The notes under the pieces: generated by a model
What the model was told of the DNA's origin: nothing
Seen by the model: only the letters and a program-made list of their open reading frames with translations
Database searches by the model: none
Shown: piece after piece, positions 47,761 to 56,713 of the stretch
Numbering within the stretch: position 1 is the stretch's first letter
Layout of the letters: each line of letters opens with the position of its first letter
Translations under genes and position numbers: made by a program
From: Pseudomonas sp. MTM4
GTDB taxonomy: Bacteria; Pseudomonadota; Gammaproteobacteria; Pseudomonadales; Pseudomonadaceae
Length of the DNA: 64,000 bases
Direction: 5' to 3'
Assembly (NCBI RefSeq): GCF_019355055.1
Contig: NZ_CP048411.1
Span: forward strand, 372,001 to 436,000

Positions 47761-48534
47761 ATGGCACCAGAGTTCGTGCTGGAAACGCGCGGTTTAACCA
47801 AGGAATTTCGCGGCTTCACCGCAGTGGATTCCGTTGATCTTCGCGTTCAGAAGGGTCACATCCACGCGCTGATCGGCCCGAACGGCGCCGGCAAGACCAC
47901 TGTCTTCAATCTCCTTACCAAATTTCTGAAGCCCACTCGCGGCGACATTCTCTATCGCGGCAAATCCATCACCGCTATGAAGGCCAACGAAATCGCCCGA
48001 CTCGGACTGGTGCGTTCGTTTCAGATTTCAGCGGTATTCGGCCATATGACAGTGCTGGAGAACGTGCGGGTAGCGCTGCAGCAAAAGCTCGGCAACTCGT
48101 ACCACTTCTGGAAATCCGAGCGAACACTGCGCGATCTGGATGAACGCGCCATGCAACTGCTGGCTGACGTGGACCTGCAGTCCTTTGCCCAGACGCTCGC
48201 CATCGAGTTGCCCTACGGTCGCAAGCGCGCCCTCGAACTGGCAACCACGCTGGCCCTGGACCCGGTCGTGCTGCTGCTCGATGAGCCCACTCAGGGAATG
48301 GGCGGCGAGGATGTTGATATGGTCGTTGCGCTGGTCCGCCGAGCGGCGGCGAACCGAACGGTGCTGATGGTCGAGCACAACCTCAGTGTGGTCAGCCGCC
48401 TCTGCGACCGCATCACGGTGCTCGCTCGTGGTGCCGTGCTGGCCGAGGGCGACTACGAGACCGTTTCGGCCAACCCACAGGTACGCGAGGCTTACATGGG
48501 CAGCGAAGCCACCGTAGAGGAGGCGCATCCATGA
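47761..48534 (+). CDS. Branched-chain-type ABC importer ATPase (LivG-like)
   Basis: 257-residue ATPase: Walker A GPNGAGKTT near residue 40, a Q-loop FQISAVFGHMT, a degenerate signature ELPYGRKRALELA and Walker B VLLLDEPTQGM, then the H-loop VEHN. LivG/UrtD subgroup. First gene of an operon whose stop overlaps the next start by 4 bases. Confidence 0.94.
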   Translation: MAPEFVLETRGLTKEFRGFTAVDSVDLRVQKGHIHALIGPNGAGKTTVFNLLTKFLKPTRGDILYRGKSITAMKANEIARLGLVRSFQISAVFGHMTVLENVRVALQQKLGNSYHFWKSERTLRDLDERAMQLLADVDLQSFAQTLAIELPYGRKRALELATTLALDPVVLLLDEPTQGMGGEDVDMVVALVRRAAANRTVLMVEHNLSVVSRLCDRITVLARGAVLAEGDYETVSANPQVREAYMGSEATVEEAHP

Positions 48535-49247
48535 CGCCCATGGCCGATCGCGACCAGCTGCGGCTGGATGACCTGCATGCGTTCTATGGCGAGTCCCACA
48601 TCCTTCATGGCGTCGACATGGTGGTCGGACGGGGAGAGCTGGTGACATTGCTCGGGCGTAACGGCTCCGGACGCAGCACCACCTTGCGCGCCATCATGAA
48701 CATGGTCGGCCGCCGCACCGGCTCGATCGTGGTCAACGGCAACGAAACCATCGGCATACCCGCCCACCAGATTCCGCGGTTGGGCGTCGGCTATTGCCCA
48801 GAAGAGCGGGGCATCTTTTCCAGTCTGAGCGTTGAGGAAAATTTGTTGTTACCGCCAACCGTGCGCAGCGGCGGTATGGGGCTGGATGAGCTGTACGAGA
48901 TGTTTCCCAATCTTTATGAGCGCCGCTTCAGCCAAGGCACGCGGTTATCCGGTGGCGAGCAGCAGATGCTGGCGATGGCGCGCATTCTGCGTACCGGCGC
49001 CAATCTCCTGTTGCTGGACGAAATCACTGAAGGCCTTGCACCAGTGATCGTGCAAAAGCTCGGCGAAGTATTGATCAAACTGAAGAAGCGTGGTTTGACC
49101 ATCGTTCTTGTGGAGCAGAACTTCCGCTTCGCCGCACCCTTGGCGGACCGTCACTATGTAATGGAACACGGGCAGATCATCGAAGAAATCAGCGCCGCCG
49201 AACTGGATTCGAAAAAGGAGTTTTTGAATAGATGTCTGGGGGTCTGA
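48531..49247 (+). CDS. Branched-chain-type ABC importer ATPase (LivF-like)
   Basis: 238-residue second ATPase. Walker A reads GRNGSGRST, so the usual lysine is an arginine; the signature LSGGEQQMLAMARIL, Walker B LLLDEITEGLAP (with an Ile where Pro is usual) and H-loop VEQN are intact or nearly so. Some LivF relatives share this Arg form, so it need not be inactive. ATGA overlap with the preceding gene. Confidence 0.93.
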   Translation: MTPMADRDQLRLDDLHAFYGESHILHGVDMVVGRGELVTLLGRNGSGRSTTLRAIMNMVGRRTGSIVVNGNETIGIPAHQIPRLGVGYCPEERGIFSSLSVEENLLLPPTVRSGGMGLDELYEMFPNLYERRFSQGTRLSGGEQQMLAMARILRTGANLLLLDEITEGLAPVIVQKLGEVLIKLKKRGLTIVLVEQNFRFAAPLADRHYVMEHGQIIEEISAAELDSKKEFLNRCLGV

Positions 49248-49326
49248 CGGCCCGTTCTCAGGAAGGCATGCCGGTTCGGAATACAGCCGGTGAATACAAC
49301 AACAAAAACAATCACAGTGAGTGACT

Positions 49327-50541
49327 ATGAAAATCATCAAGAAAACCGCAGCCGCCGTTCTCGTTTCCAGCATGATCGCCGGTGCCGCGCAGGCGGAAAT
49401 CAGTAACGACGAAATTCGCATCGGTTATCTCGCCGATATGTCCGGCACCTACCGCGACCTTTCCGGTCCGGGCGGTCTCGAAGCGCTGAAAATGGCCATC
49501 GAGGATTTCGGCGGCAGTGTCGATGGCAAGAAGATCGTGACCTTCAACGCCGATGATTTGAACAAGCCGGACGTGGGCGCCAACACCGTGCGCCAGTGGA
49601 TCGATGAGCGCAACGTCGACATGGTCACCGGCATGGTGGCTAGCTCCGTGGTGCTGGCAGCCAGCAAGGTGGTGGAGCAGGGCGGCAAGCTTGCCTTGAT
49701 CTCGGGTGCCGCCGCATCGAGCATCACCAACGAGTTCTGCTCGCCCAACCACATTCACTGGACGTATGACACCTTCGCGCTGGCCAACGGAACCGCCAAC
49801 GCCGTGCTCAAGGATGGTGGCAAGAGCTGGTTCATCCTCACCGCCGACTACGCGTTCGGCCATGCGATGGAGACGGATATCACGAAGGTGGTCGAGGCCG
49901 AAGGCGGCAGCGTGGTCGGCACCGTTCGCCATCCATTCCCGAGCAGCGATTTCTCGTCCTACATTCTGCAGGCACAGGGTTCTGGCGCCGATGTGATCGC
50001 ACTGGCCAACGCTGGCGCCGATACCGTCAACTCGCTGAAGACCGCCAGTGAATTCGGCGTGACTCAGTCTGGGCAGCGTCTGGCCGGCATGGTGGTGTTC
50101 CTCAACGACATTCACGCCATGGGGCTTGAAGTGACTCAGGGCCTGATGCTGACGACTGGCTGGTACTGGGACATGAACGAGGAAACGCGTGCCTGGGCTA
50201 AGCGATACGAAGAGCGCATGGGTAGCATGCCGACCATGGTTCATGCCGGTATCTACTCGGCGACCACTCATTACCTGAACGCCGTGAAAGAGACCGGCAG
50301 CGACGACACCGAAACCGTTCGCGCGCAGATGGCCAAGACGCCGGTCAATGACATGTTCGCCAAGAACGGCACCATCCGCGAGGACGGCCGCATGGTCCAC
50401 GACATGTACCTGGTACAGGTCAAGACACCGGCCGAATCCAAGGGCGAGTGGGACCTCTATAAAATCGTCAGCACCATCCCGGGCGACGTGGCGTTCCGCC
50501 CGCTCTCCGAAAGTCAGTGCAAGCTGGTTACCAAGAACTGA
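49327..50541 (+). CDS. ABC importer substrate-binding protein (branched-chain amino-acid type)
   Basis: 404-residue periplasmic receptor with a signal peptide (about 1-22, cleavage near AQA-EIS). Family features: IRIGYLADMSGTYRDLSGPGG at the start, GMVASSVVLAASKVVEQGGK, LTADYAFGHAMETDI and ALANAGADTVNSLKTASEFG. The family binds branched-chain amino acids but also aromatic and other acids; with the LiuR-like site upstream, a leucine-related or acidic ligand is reasonable. A GTG 6 bases earlier is less likely than ATG 49327. Confidence 0.92.
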   Translation: MKIIKKTAAAVLVSSMIAGAAQAEISNDEIRIGYLADMSGTYRDLSGPGGLEALKMAIEDFGGSVDGKKIVTFNADDLNKPDVGANTVRQWIDERNVDMVTGMVASSVVLAASKVVEQGGKLALISGAAASSITNEFCSPNHIHWTYDTFALANGTANAVLKDGGKSWFILTADYAFGHAMETDITKVVEAEGGSVVGTVRHPFPSSDFSSYILQAQGSGADVIALANAGADTVNSLKTASEFGVTQSGQRLAGMVVFLNDIHAMGLEVTQGLMLTTGWYWDMNEETRAWAKRYEERMGSMPTMVHAGIYSATTHYLNAVKETGSDDTETVRAQMAKTPVNDMFAKNGTIREDGRMVHDMYLVQVKTPAESKGEWDLYKIVSTIPGDVAFRPLSESQCKLVTKN

Positions 50542-50610
50542 CCGGCCGGACCCGAGCCATCCCCGGTCGCCGATGGCCGGGGCGTCACGGACTTTTCTGG
50601 GTAGTGAATC

Positions 50611-51498
50611 ATGACTCTCGTTTTCGGCGTTCCCCTGAGTGTGTTGTTCGGGCAGTTGCTGCTCGGCCTGATCAACGGGTCGTTCTATGCGCTGCTGAGC
50701 CTTGGTCTGGCGATCATCTTCGGCTTGCTGCGCATCATCAACTTTGCTCACGGCGCGCAATATATGCTGGGCGCCTTCGCGGCATTCCTCGGGCTGAACT
50801 ACCTGGGCATCAATTATTGGGCAGCGCTGCTGCTGGCGCCGCTACTGATCGGTTTGCTGGGGATGGGGATCGAACGCGGCCTACTGCGACGCATCGCCGG
50901 TGAAGACCACTTGTATGGCCTGTTGTTGACGTTCGGCCTGGCGCTGATCGTTGAAGGCAGCTTCGTCAAACTCTTCGGCGTATCGGGCTCGTCCTATCCG
51001 ATGCCTGAAATGCTCAAAGGCGGGCATAACCTGGGTTTCATGTTCCTGCCGACCTACCGCGGCTGGGTCATCGTCGCCGCGCTGACGGTGTGCTTCGCTA
51101 CCTGGTACATGATCGAGCGGACCCGCCTGGGCTCTTATCTGCGCGCTGGTACGGAAAACCCTAAGTTGATGCAGGCATTCGGTATCAACGTGCCGCTGCT
51201 GATCACCTTGACCTATGGATACGGTGTGGCGCTGGCTGCCTTCGCCGGCGTGCTGGCGGCGCCGATCTATGCGGTAACGCCTGGCATGGGCTCGAACCTG
51301 CTAATCGTGGTGTTCGCGGTGGTGGTGATCGGAGGCATGGGCTCGATCATGGGCGCAATCATTACCGGCCTTGCCATGGGGCTGATCGAGGGTTTGACCA
51401 AGGTGTTCTACCCAGAGGCGGCAAACACGGTGATCTTTGTAATCATGGTTCTGGTCCTGCTTGTTCGTCCGGCAGGTCTGTTCGGTAAGGAGGCATGA
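50611..51498 (+). CDS. ABC importer permease (LivH-like)
   Basis: 295-residue membrane permease of the branched-chain family with about eight segments: INGSFYALLSLGLAIIFGLL, RIINFAHGAQYMLG, GVLAAPIYAVTPGMGSN and VVVIGGMGSIMGAIITG. Its stop overlaps the next gene's start by 4 bases. Confidence 0.94.
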   Translation: MTLVFGVPLSVLFGQLLLGLINGSFYALLSLGLAIIFGLLRIINFAHGAQYMLGAFAAFLGLNYLGINYWAALLLAPLLIGLLGMGIERGLLRRIAGEDHLYGLLLTFGLALIVEGSFVKLFGVSGSSYPMPEMLKGGHNLGFMFLPTYRGWVIVAALTVCFATWYMIERTRLGSYLRAGTENPKLMQAFGINVPLLITLTYGYGVALAAFAGVLAAPIYAVTPGMGSNLLIVVFAVVVIGGMGSIMGAIITGLAMGLIEGLTKVFYPEAANTVIFVIMVLVLLVRPAGLFGKEA

Positions 51499-52511
51499 AC
51501 ATGTCGACTCAGGAAAGCGTTCAAGCGTCTCCGATGACCATCCGTGCAAATGCCGAGCGTGAGCGCCGCCGTGCTGCGCGGCGGCGCCAGAACATCTTCT
51601 ATCTGGTCCTGTTAGGTGTGGCGCTGGTCGCGCCGATGATGATCTACCCCGTGTTTCTGATGAAATTCTTGTGCTTCGCACTGTTTGCCTGTGCGTTCAA
51701 CCTGCTGCTGGGGTATGCCGGGTTGCTGTCCTTTGGACATGCGGCATTTTTCGCCTGCGGCGGTTATATCACCGGCTACATGCTCAGCACCTACAGCGGA
51801 CTGAGCACAGAACTCGGCATCCTGGTCGGAACTCTGGCATCTACGGTACTAGGCGTGATTTTCGGGCTGCTGGCGATTCGCAGACAGGGCATCTATTTCG
51901 CGATGATCACCCTGGCCCTGGCGCAGATGGTCTTCTTCGTCTTCGTCCAGGCGCCGTTCACCGGCGGTGAAAACGGCATGCAGGGGGTTCCGCGTGGACA
52001 CCTGTTTGGGCTGTTCGACATGCAGAACAACATGTCCCTGTATTACTTCGTGCTGGCGGTGTTCGTGCTTGGCTTCGCGATCATCCAGCGCACCATCCAT
52101 TCGCCCTATGGGCAGGTGCTCAAGGCGATCCGCGAGAACGAGCCGCGGGCGGTATCGCTGGGCTACAACGTCGATGCGCACAAACTGCTCGCGTTCGTTA
52201 TCTCCGCAGCGCTCACCGGTCTGGCTGGCTCGACCAAAACGGTGGTGTTCCAGCTCGCCTCCTTGACCGATGCCCACTGGCACATGTCTGGCGAAGTGAT
52301 CCTGATGACGCTGCTGGGCGGCGTTGGCACGCTCCTCGGGCCGATAGTCGGAGCGACCGTGGTGGTGACGCTGCAAAGCTCGCTATCCAGCGGCCCGCTG
52401 GGCGAGTGGGTGCATGTGATTCTCGGCGTGATCTTCGTACTGTGCGTGCTGCTGTTCCGCTCCGGCATCGTTGGCTGGTTGGAAAAGCTGATCAAGCGCA
52501 ACTTCAAATAG
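51495..52511 (+). CDS. ABC importer permease (LivM-like)
   Basis: 338-residue membrane permease: AFNLLLGYAGLLSFGHAAFFACG, then IRRQGIYFAMITLALAQM, AIRENEPRAVSLGYN and MTLLGGVGTLLGPIVGA. It ends the operon; the hairpin at 52663-52680 follows. A hydrophilic, charged N-terminus of about 35 residues precedes the first membrane segment. Confidence 0.94.
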   Translation: MNMSTQESVQASPMTIRANAERERRRAARRRQNIFYLVLLGVALVAPMMIYPVFLMKFLCFALFACAFNLLLGYAGLLSFGHAAFFACGGYITGYMLSTYSGLSTELGILVGTLASTVLGVIFGLLAIRRQGIYFAMITLALAQMVFFVFVQAPFTGGENGMQGVPRGHLFGLFDMQNNMSLYYFVLAVFVLGFAIIQRTIHSPYGQVLKAIRENEPRAVSLGYNVDAHKLLAFVISAALTGLAGSTKTVVFQLASLTDAHWHMSGEVILMTLLGGVGTLLGPIVGATVVVTLQSSLSSGPLGEWVHVILGVIFVLCVLLFRSGIVGWLEKLIKRNFK

Positions 52512-52662
52512 CTGGAGGCTGGAATCCGGCCTGGGTGCAACCCATCGCGGTTGGGACTGATGGTTGGTGATCCCGTGCTCTGCGTGGAAATTCCGACTGA
52601 CGCTTCGCTCCCCCAGATGCAGGGCGTCGAGGGGAGCGAGGGAACGAGCGAAAACAGCCAAA

Positions 52663-52680
52663 GCCCCGCATGCGCGGGGC
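52663..52680 (-). terminator. Hairpin between the ABC operon and the crotonase gene
   Basis: GCCCCGC-atgc-GCGGGGC. On the minus strand it is followed by CTTTGGCTGTTTT, so it mainly suits the leftward crotonase gene, which ends 10 bases before it; it may also stop the rightward ABC transcript. Confidence 0.75.
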
Positions 52681-52689
52681 CGGATCGGC

Positions 52690-53466
52690 TCAGGCGTTCT
52701 GCCATTTGGCGCTGCGCTTCTCCAGGAACGCGTTGACGCCTTCTTTCTGGTCCTGCGTATCGAAGAGTTCGGCAAACAGCTCGCGTTCGGCGGCCCAGCC
52801 GGCGGATTGCGGCGCCTGCCGGGCGTTCATCACCAGACGCTTGCAGCGGCTGACTGAGGAGGGGCTTTGTGCGCTGACGCCTTCGGCGAGTTGGAGCGCG
52901 ACCTCCAGCGACTGCCCGCGCGGCACTACTTCTTCGACCAGGCCGATCTTTTCCGCTTTCTGAGCATTAATGCGTTCGCCACAAAGGATCATCCGCTTGG
53001 CCCAGCCTTCACCGACCAGCCAGGGCAGGTTCTGCGTGCCGCCGGCACAGGGCAGCAGTCCTACCTTGGCTTCAGGCAACGCCATTTGCGCATGCTCTTC
53101 GGCGATACGGATATCGCACGCCAGCGCACATTCCAGGCCGCCGCCCATGGCATAGCCATTGATGGCGGCGATGGACACACCGCGGAAATGGCTCAGCGCC
53201 TCGAAGGCCCGACCGAACAACGCGGCGACTTCCTGAGCGCTCTGCTTGTTTCCATCGGCAAATTGATTGAGGTCGGCACCGGCGGAGAAAAACTTTTCGC
53301 CCTGGCCGGTGATCACCAGCGCGTACACGTTCGGATCATCGTTGAGGCGCTCGATCATCTGTTCTAGAGCGGCCAGCGATTCCCGATCCCAGGTATTCGC
53401 TGGTGGGTTGGCAATGGTTAGCAAGGCCGTGTGGTCGCGCATTTCGAGCTGGATCTTCTGGCTCAT
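52690..53466 (-). CDS. Enoyl-CoA hydratase/isomerase family protein
   Basis: 258-residue crotonase-fold protein: ALLTIANPPANTWD, the oxyanion loop GEKFFSAGADLNQFAD, GYAMGGGLECALACDIRIAEE and ALPEAKVGLLPCAGGTQNLP. The first catalytic Glu (in PEAKVG) is present; at the place where hydratases normally have the second Glu (as in EMVLTG) it reads KRMILCGER, so hydratase activity is uncertain. It is divergent from a LysR gene (about 155 bases) and convergent with the ABC operon. Confidence 0.88.
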   Translation of the reverse strand: MSQKIQLEMRDHTALLTIANPPANTWDRESLAALEQMIERLNDDPNVYALVITGQGEKFFSAGADLNQFADGNKQSAQEVAALFGRAFEALSHFRGVSIAAINGYAMGGGLECALACDIRIAEEHAQMALPEAKVGLLPCAGGTQNLPWLVGEGWAKRMILCGERINAQKAEKIGLVEEVVPRGQSLEVALQLAEGVSAQSPSSVSRCKRLVMNARQAPQSAGWAAERELFAELFDTQDQKEGVNAFLEKRSAKWQNA

Positions 53467-53621
53467 GTCGGTTCCTTCTTGTTGGAATGATCGGTAGGCG
53501 ATACAGCGCTCGATGAACGAGCCTAGCAGCGTAAAAATAGTAAACCCATGGTGCTAAATGCAGAGGTATTCTGTGTTTTTGCACAAGTCAGCACGCTCAA
53601 GCCAACTGGATGGAGCCTGAA

Positions 53622-54512
53622 GTGGATTGGGACAACCTGCGTTTCTTTCTTGAACTCTCCCGGGCGGGCAAGCTGACCATCGCTGCGCGACGCCTGGCCG
53701 TCGATCACACGACGGTGGCGCGACGCGTGCAGGCACTGGAGAAAACCCTGGACCGGCAACTGTTCATTCGAGCCAAGGCGGGCTATCGACTGTCCGAAGC
53801 CGGTCGCGAATTGTTGGTGCAAGCCGAGGCAATGGAAAGCGCCATTACCTCGATCGAACAACCGAGCCTGAGCGCCGACAAGCTGTCCGGCCAGGTACGC
53901 ATCGGCGCGACCGAAGGCTACGGCACTGTGATGTTGGCCGGTCAGTTGGCCAATCTCACCCGCGACTATCCGCACCTTGGCGTGGATTTGCTAGCGGTCC
54001 CGCGTTCGGTGCGGCTGGCGCGGCATGAGGCCGATATCGTCGTCACGTTGGAGCGCCCGGAGCGAGGCCCCTATGTGATCACCAAACTGACCGATTACGT
54101 GTTGCGGCTCTACGCATCGGAGGCTTATCTCGCGCAGCACCCGCCGATTCGCAGTCGGGACGATCTGAGCAACCACGTATTCGTCAGCTATATCGAGGAC
54201 CTGCTCTACAGTAAGGAACTGAACTTCCTCGATGAAATCATGCGGCCGCGCCAGCACTCGCTGCGCAGCACCAGCATTCTTGCGCAGCAGGAAGCCGTTG
54301 CGGCCGGCGCTGGGCTGGCGATCCTGCCAGTGTTTGCCGCACGCAAGGAGCCCTTGCTGAAGGAGGTGCTGGTCGAGGAGATCGAGTTCACCCGCACCTT
54401 CTGGATGCTGATGCCGGTTGAGAACAAGGACCTGGCTAGGATGCGCGTGTGCTGGGATTTCCTTCGTGAGGTCGCCGCCAGCAGCCAGGATCAGATGATG
54501 GGGCGAGCATGA
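53622..54512 (+). CDS. LysR family transcriptional regulator
   Basis: 296-residue LysR protein: MDWDNLRFFLELSRAGKLTI and the HTH AARRLAVDHTTVARRVQALE, then an effector domain from about LSGQVRIGATEGYG. Start GTG 53622 has GGAG 6 bases upstream and the family-typical M-DWDNLRFF beginning; ATG 53610 is an alternative without a ribosome site. Its last codons overlap the following AraC gene. Divergent from the crotonase gene. Confidence 0.9.
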   Translation: MDWDNLRFFLELSRAGKLTIAARRLAVDHTTVARRVQALEKTLDRQLFIRAKAGYRLSEAGRELLVQAEAMESAITSIEQPSLSADKLSGQVRIGATEGYGTVMLAGQLANLTRDYPHLGVDLLAVPRSVRLARHEADIVVTLERPERGPYVITKLTDYVLRLYASEAYLAQHPPIRSRDDLSNHVFVSYIEDLLYSKELNFLDEIMRPRQHSLRSTSILAQQEAVAAGAGLAILPVFAARKEPLLKEVLVEEIEFTRTFWMLMPVENKDLARMRVCWDFLREVAASSQDQMMGRA

Positions 54513-55534
54513 TGCGCGAGGACAAGGGCACCATTTCCGTACGGTTGGTGGAAGAAGCGCTGCGGGCCTTCATGACGCCAGAGCAGACGGCCACTGCGCT
54601 GCTGCACGCTCTGGATGTTTCACCGATCGACCTCGATGACTCATCGGCGCGGATCGATGTGGTCGAGTACAGCAAGCTATGGCGTCGTCTGGCGCGGCGC
54701 TTCGATGACGAATTCTTTGGCATGGATACGCGGCGTATGCGCACGGGCAGCTTTGCCTTCGTCGCGCGTGCGGCCATGGCACAGCCGACGCTCGACGGTG
54801 CGCTGCGGCTGGCGCTGGATTTTTTCGGCCTGACCTTGGAGCATTTTCGCGGCACGCTGCACCGTAGCGAGAGTCTGGCCGAGGTCGTACTGCTGGAACG
54901 CACGGATTCAACGCCGCTCCGCGCTTTCACGTACTTCACGTTCTGGATGTTGGTGCATGGCCTGGCGTGCTGGCTGATCGGGCGGCGCATCCCGCTGCTG
55001 GCCGTGGAACTGCGCTGCAACGAACCAGCCTATACCGATGACTATCGGGTGATGTTCTCAGACAACCTGCGCTTCGCCCGACCCAGCACACGGATCATTT
55101 TTGCCGCCGAGATGCTGGACCTGCCGGTGCGACGCAGCGAGCAGGAACTGCATGACTTTCTGGCTCATGCTCCGGCCAACATCCTGGTCAAATACCGCGA
55201 CACCACCAGCCTCGCCAGCCGCATCAAGGCGCAGCTGCGCGAGCTGCCGGCAGATCAATGGCCGACCAGCGAACTGCTCGCGCAGACGCTGTGCGTCTCA
55301 CCCTCGACGTTGCGTCGGCGACTGGCCGAAGCCGGAATGCCTTACCAGGCGATCAAGGATCTAGTACGTCAGGAGATGGCCACGCTATGGCTGGCCGATG
55401 CCGGCGTCACCTATGCCGAAATCGCCGAGCGCCTCGGTTTCGCCGATGTCAGCTCGTTCTATAAGGCGTTCCGCAAGTGGACCGGTACGAATCCAGGCCA
55501 GTATCGTGGGTTGATCCTCCGCGCCGATGAATAG
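54509..55534 (+). CDS. AraC family regulator (arabinose_bd-type sensor domain)
   Basis: 341 residues: an N-terminal helical sensor domain of the class seen in OruR/ArgR-like AraC regulators (for example FWMLVHGLACWLIGRRIPLL), and a C-terminal double HTH (SELLAQTLCVSPSTLRRRLAEAG and AEIAERLGFADVSSFYKAFRKWTG). The start overlaps the LysR stop (ATGA), so the pair is co-translated. The nearest target is the SDR-thiolase-dehydrogenase operon 400 bases downstream. The second ATG (54512) is an alternative start. Confidence 0.9.
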   Translation: MMREDKGTISVRLVEEALRAFMTPEQTATALLHALDVSPIDLDDSSARIDVVEYSKLWRRLARRFDDEFFGMDTRRMRTGSFAFVARAAMAQPTLDGALRLALDFFGLTLEHFRGTLHRSESLAEVVLLERTDSTPLRAFTYFTFWMLVHGLACWLIGRRIPLLAVELRCNEPAYTDDYRVMFSDNLRFARPSTRIIFAAEMLDLPVRRSEQELHDFLAHAPANILVKYRDTTSLASRIKAQLRELPADQWPTSELLAQTLCVSPSTLRRRLAEAGMPYQAIKDLVRQEMATLWLADAGVTYAEIAERLGFADVSSFYKAFRKWTGTNPGQYRGLILRADE

Positions 55535-55668
55535 GCCAAGCGTGTTCCTGTAGAAGCAATGAACGTCGTGCTGCAAGATCTGATGGTGCTCCAACCACTC
55601 TTGTCTTGGGACAACCAGCGCTGCTGCTGACTACTCCGTCTCGTCGTCAAACCCCGCCTGATACGTCT

Positions 55669-55721
55669 GGCTACCGGCTCCCTCGCCCCGTTGGGGAGTG
55701 GGCTGGGGTGAGGGAACAAGG
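55669..55721. repeat. CCCTCTCCCC-type repeat in the gap before the SDR gene
   Basis: GGCTCCCTCGCCCCGTTGGG, then GAGTGGGCTGGGGTGAGGGA: a copy of the repeat class at 39483-39690. The 400-base gap 55535-55934 otherwise shows no gene and no clear promoter. Confidence 0.65.
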
Positions 55722-55934
55722 CTGAGCTATCCACCGGCGCCAAACTGATAACACGGAAGCGTCGCCTTGCTATGAATGTCGGCTACGCCGCGCCGTGCAG
55801 GCGATTTGGCCAAAACAGTCATCGCGATTGCGTGCAACGACCATTGTCCGGGCAAACCGGTCTGATGAAGATGGAACCAGCGAGATCCGGCAGCGCGTCT
55901 GCAGCGATCCCTAACATTTTCGTGAGGTCATGCT

Positions 55935-56702
55935 GTGAACATTCAAGACAAGGTTTTTCTGATCACCGGCGGCGCTTCCGGTCTGGGTGCGGCAGCTGCC
56001 GAAGCGCTGATCGCCGCGGGCGCGAAGGTCGTGCTGGCGGACATCAACGCCGAGCTGCTGAACGAGCGCAGCGAAGCGCTGGGCGCAAGCGCTCACGGTG
56101 TGGTCACCAATGTGTGTGACGAGGTGGCGGCGCAGGCGGCTGTGAATACGGCTGTCGAACATTTCGGCGGCCTGCATGGGCTGGTCAACTGCGCCGGTGT
56201 CGCCAGCGGCGAAAAGGTTCTCGGCCGTCAGGGGCCGCACGGGCTGGGCAGTTTCAGCCGGGTCATCGGCCTCAACCTGACCGGCAGTTTCAACATGCTG
56301 CGCCTGGCTGCCGAAGCGATGTCGCGCGGTGAGCCGGATGCGCAAGGCAATCGCGGCGTGATCATCAACACGGCGTCCATCGCCGCCTACGACGGGCAGA
56401 TCGGTCAGGCCGCCTATGCCGCCTCCAAGGGCGGGGTGGTCGCCATGACGCTACCTGTCGCGCGCGAACTCGCGCGTCACGGTATCCGCGTGATGACCAT
56501 CGCTCCCGGCGTGTTCGAGACGCCGATGATGGCCGGCATGACCCAGGAAGTGCGCGACTCGCTGGCTGCTGGCGTGCCGTTCCCGCCGCGTCTGGGGCGA
56601 GCGAATGAGTACGCGGCGCTGGTGCGCCACATCATCGAAAACGACATGCTCAACGGCGAAGTCATCCGCCTCGACGGCGCGTTGCGCATGGCCGCGAAAT
56701 AA
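55935..56702 (+). CDS. 3-hydroxyacyl-CoA dehydrogenase, type 2 (SDR)
   Basis: 255-residue short-chain dehydrogenase like HSD17B10, which oxidises 2-methyl-3-hydroxybutyryl-CoA in isoleucine breakdown. Cofactor loop [23 protein letters not shown], catalytic S-Y-K ([10 protein letters not shown] and YAASKGG) and the family segment [13 protein letters not shown] followed by [15 protein letters not shown]. First gene of a rightward block; thiolase follows 11 bases later. Start is ATG or GTG at 55935 (GTG read as start). Confidence 0.92.
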   Translation: MNIQDKVFLITGGASGLGAAAAEALIAAGAKVVLADINAELLNERSEALGASAHGVVTNVCDEVAAQAAVNTAVEHFGGLHGLVNCAGVASGEKVLGRQGPHGLGSFSRVIGLNLTGSFNMLRLAAEAMSRGEPDAQGNRGVIINTASIAAYDGQIGQAAYAASKGGVVAMTLPVARELARHGIRVMTIAPGVFETPMMAGMTQEVRDSLAAGVPFPPRLGRANEYAALVRHIIENDMLNGEVIRLDGALRMAAK

Positions 56703-56713
56703 TCGGGAGATAC

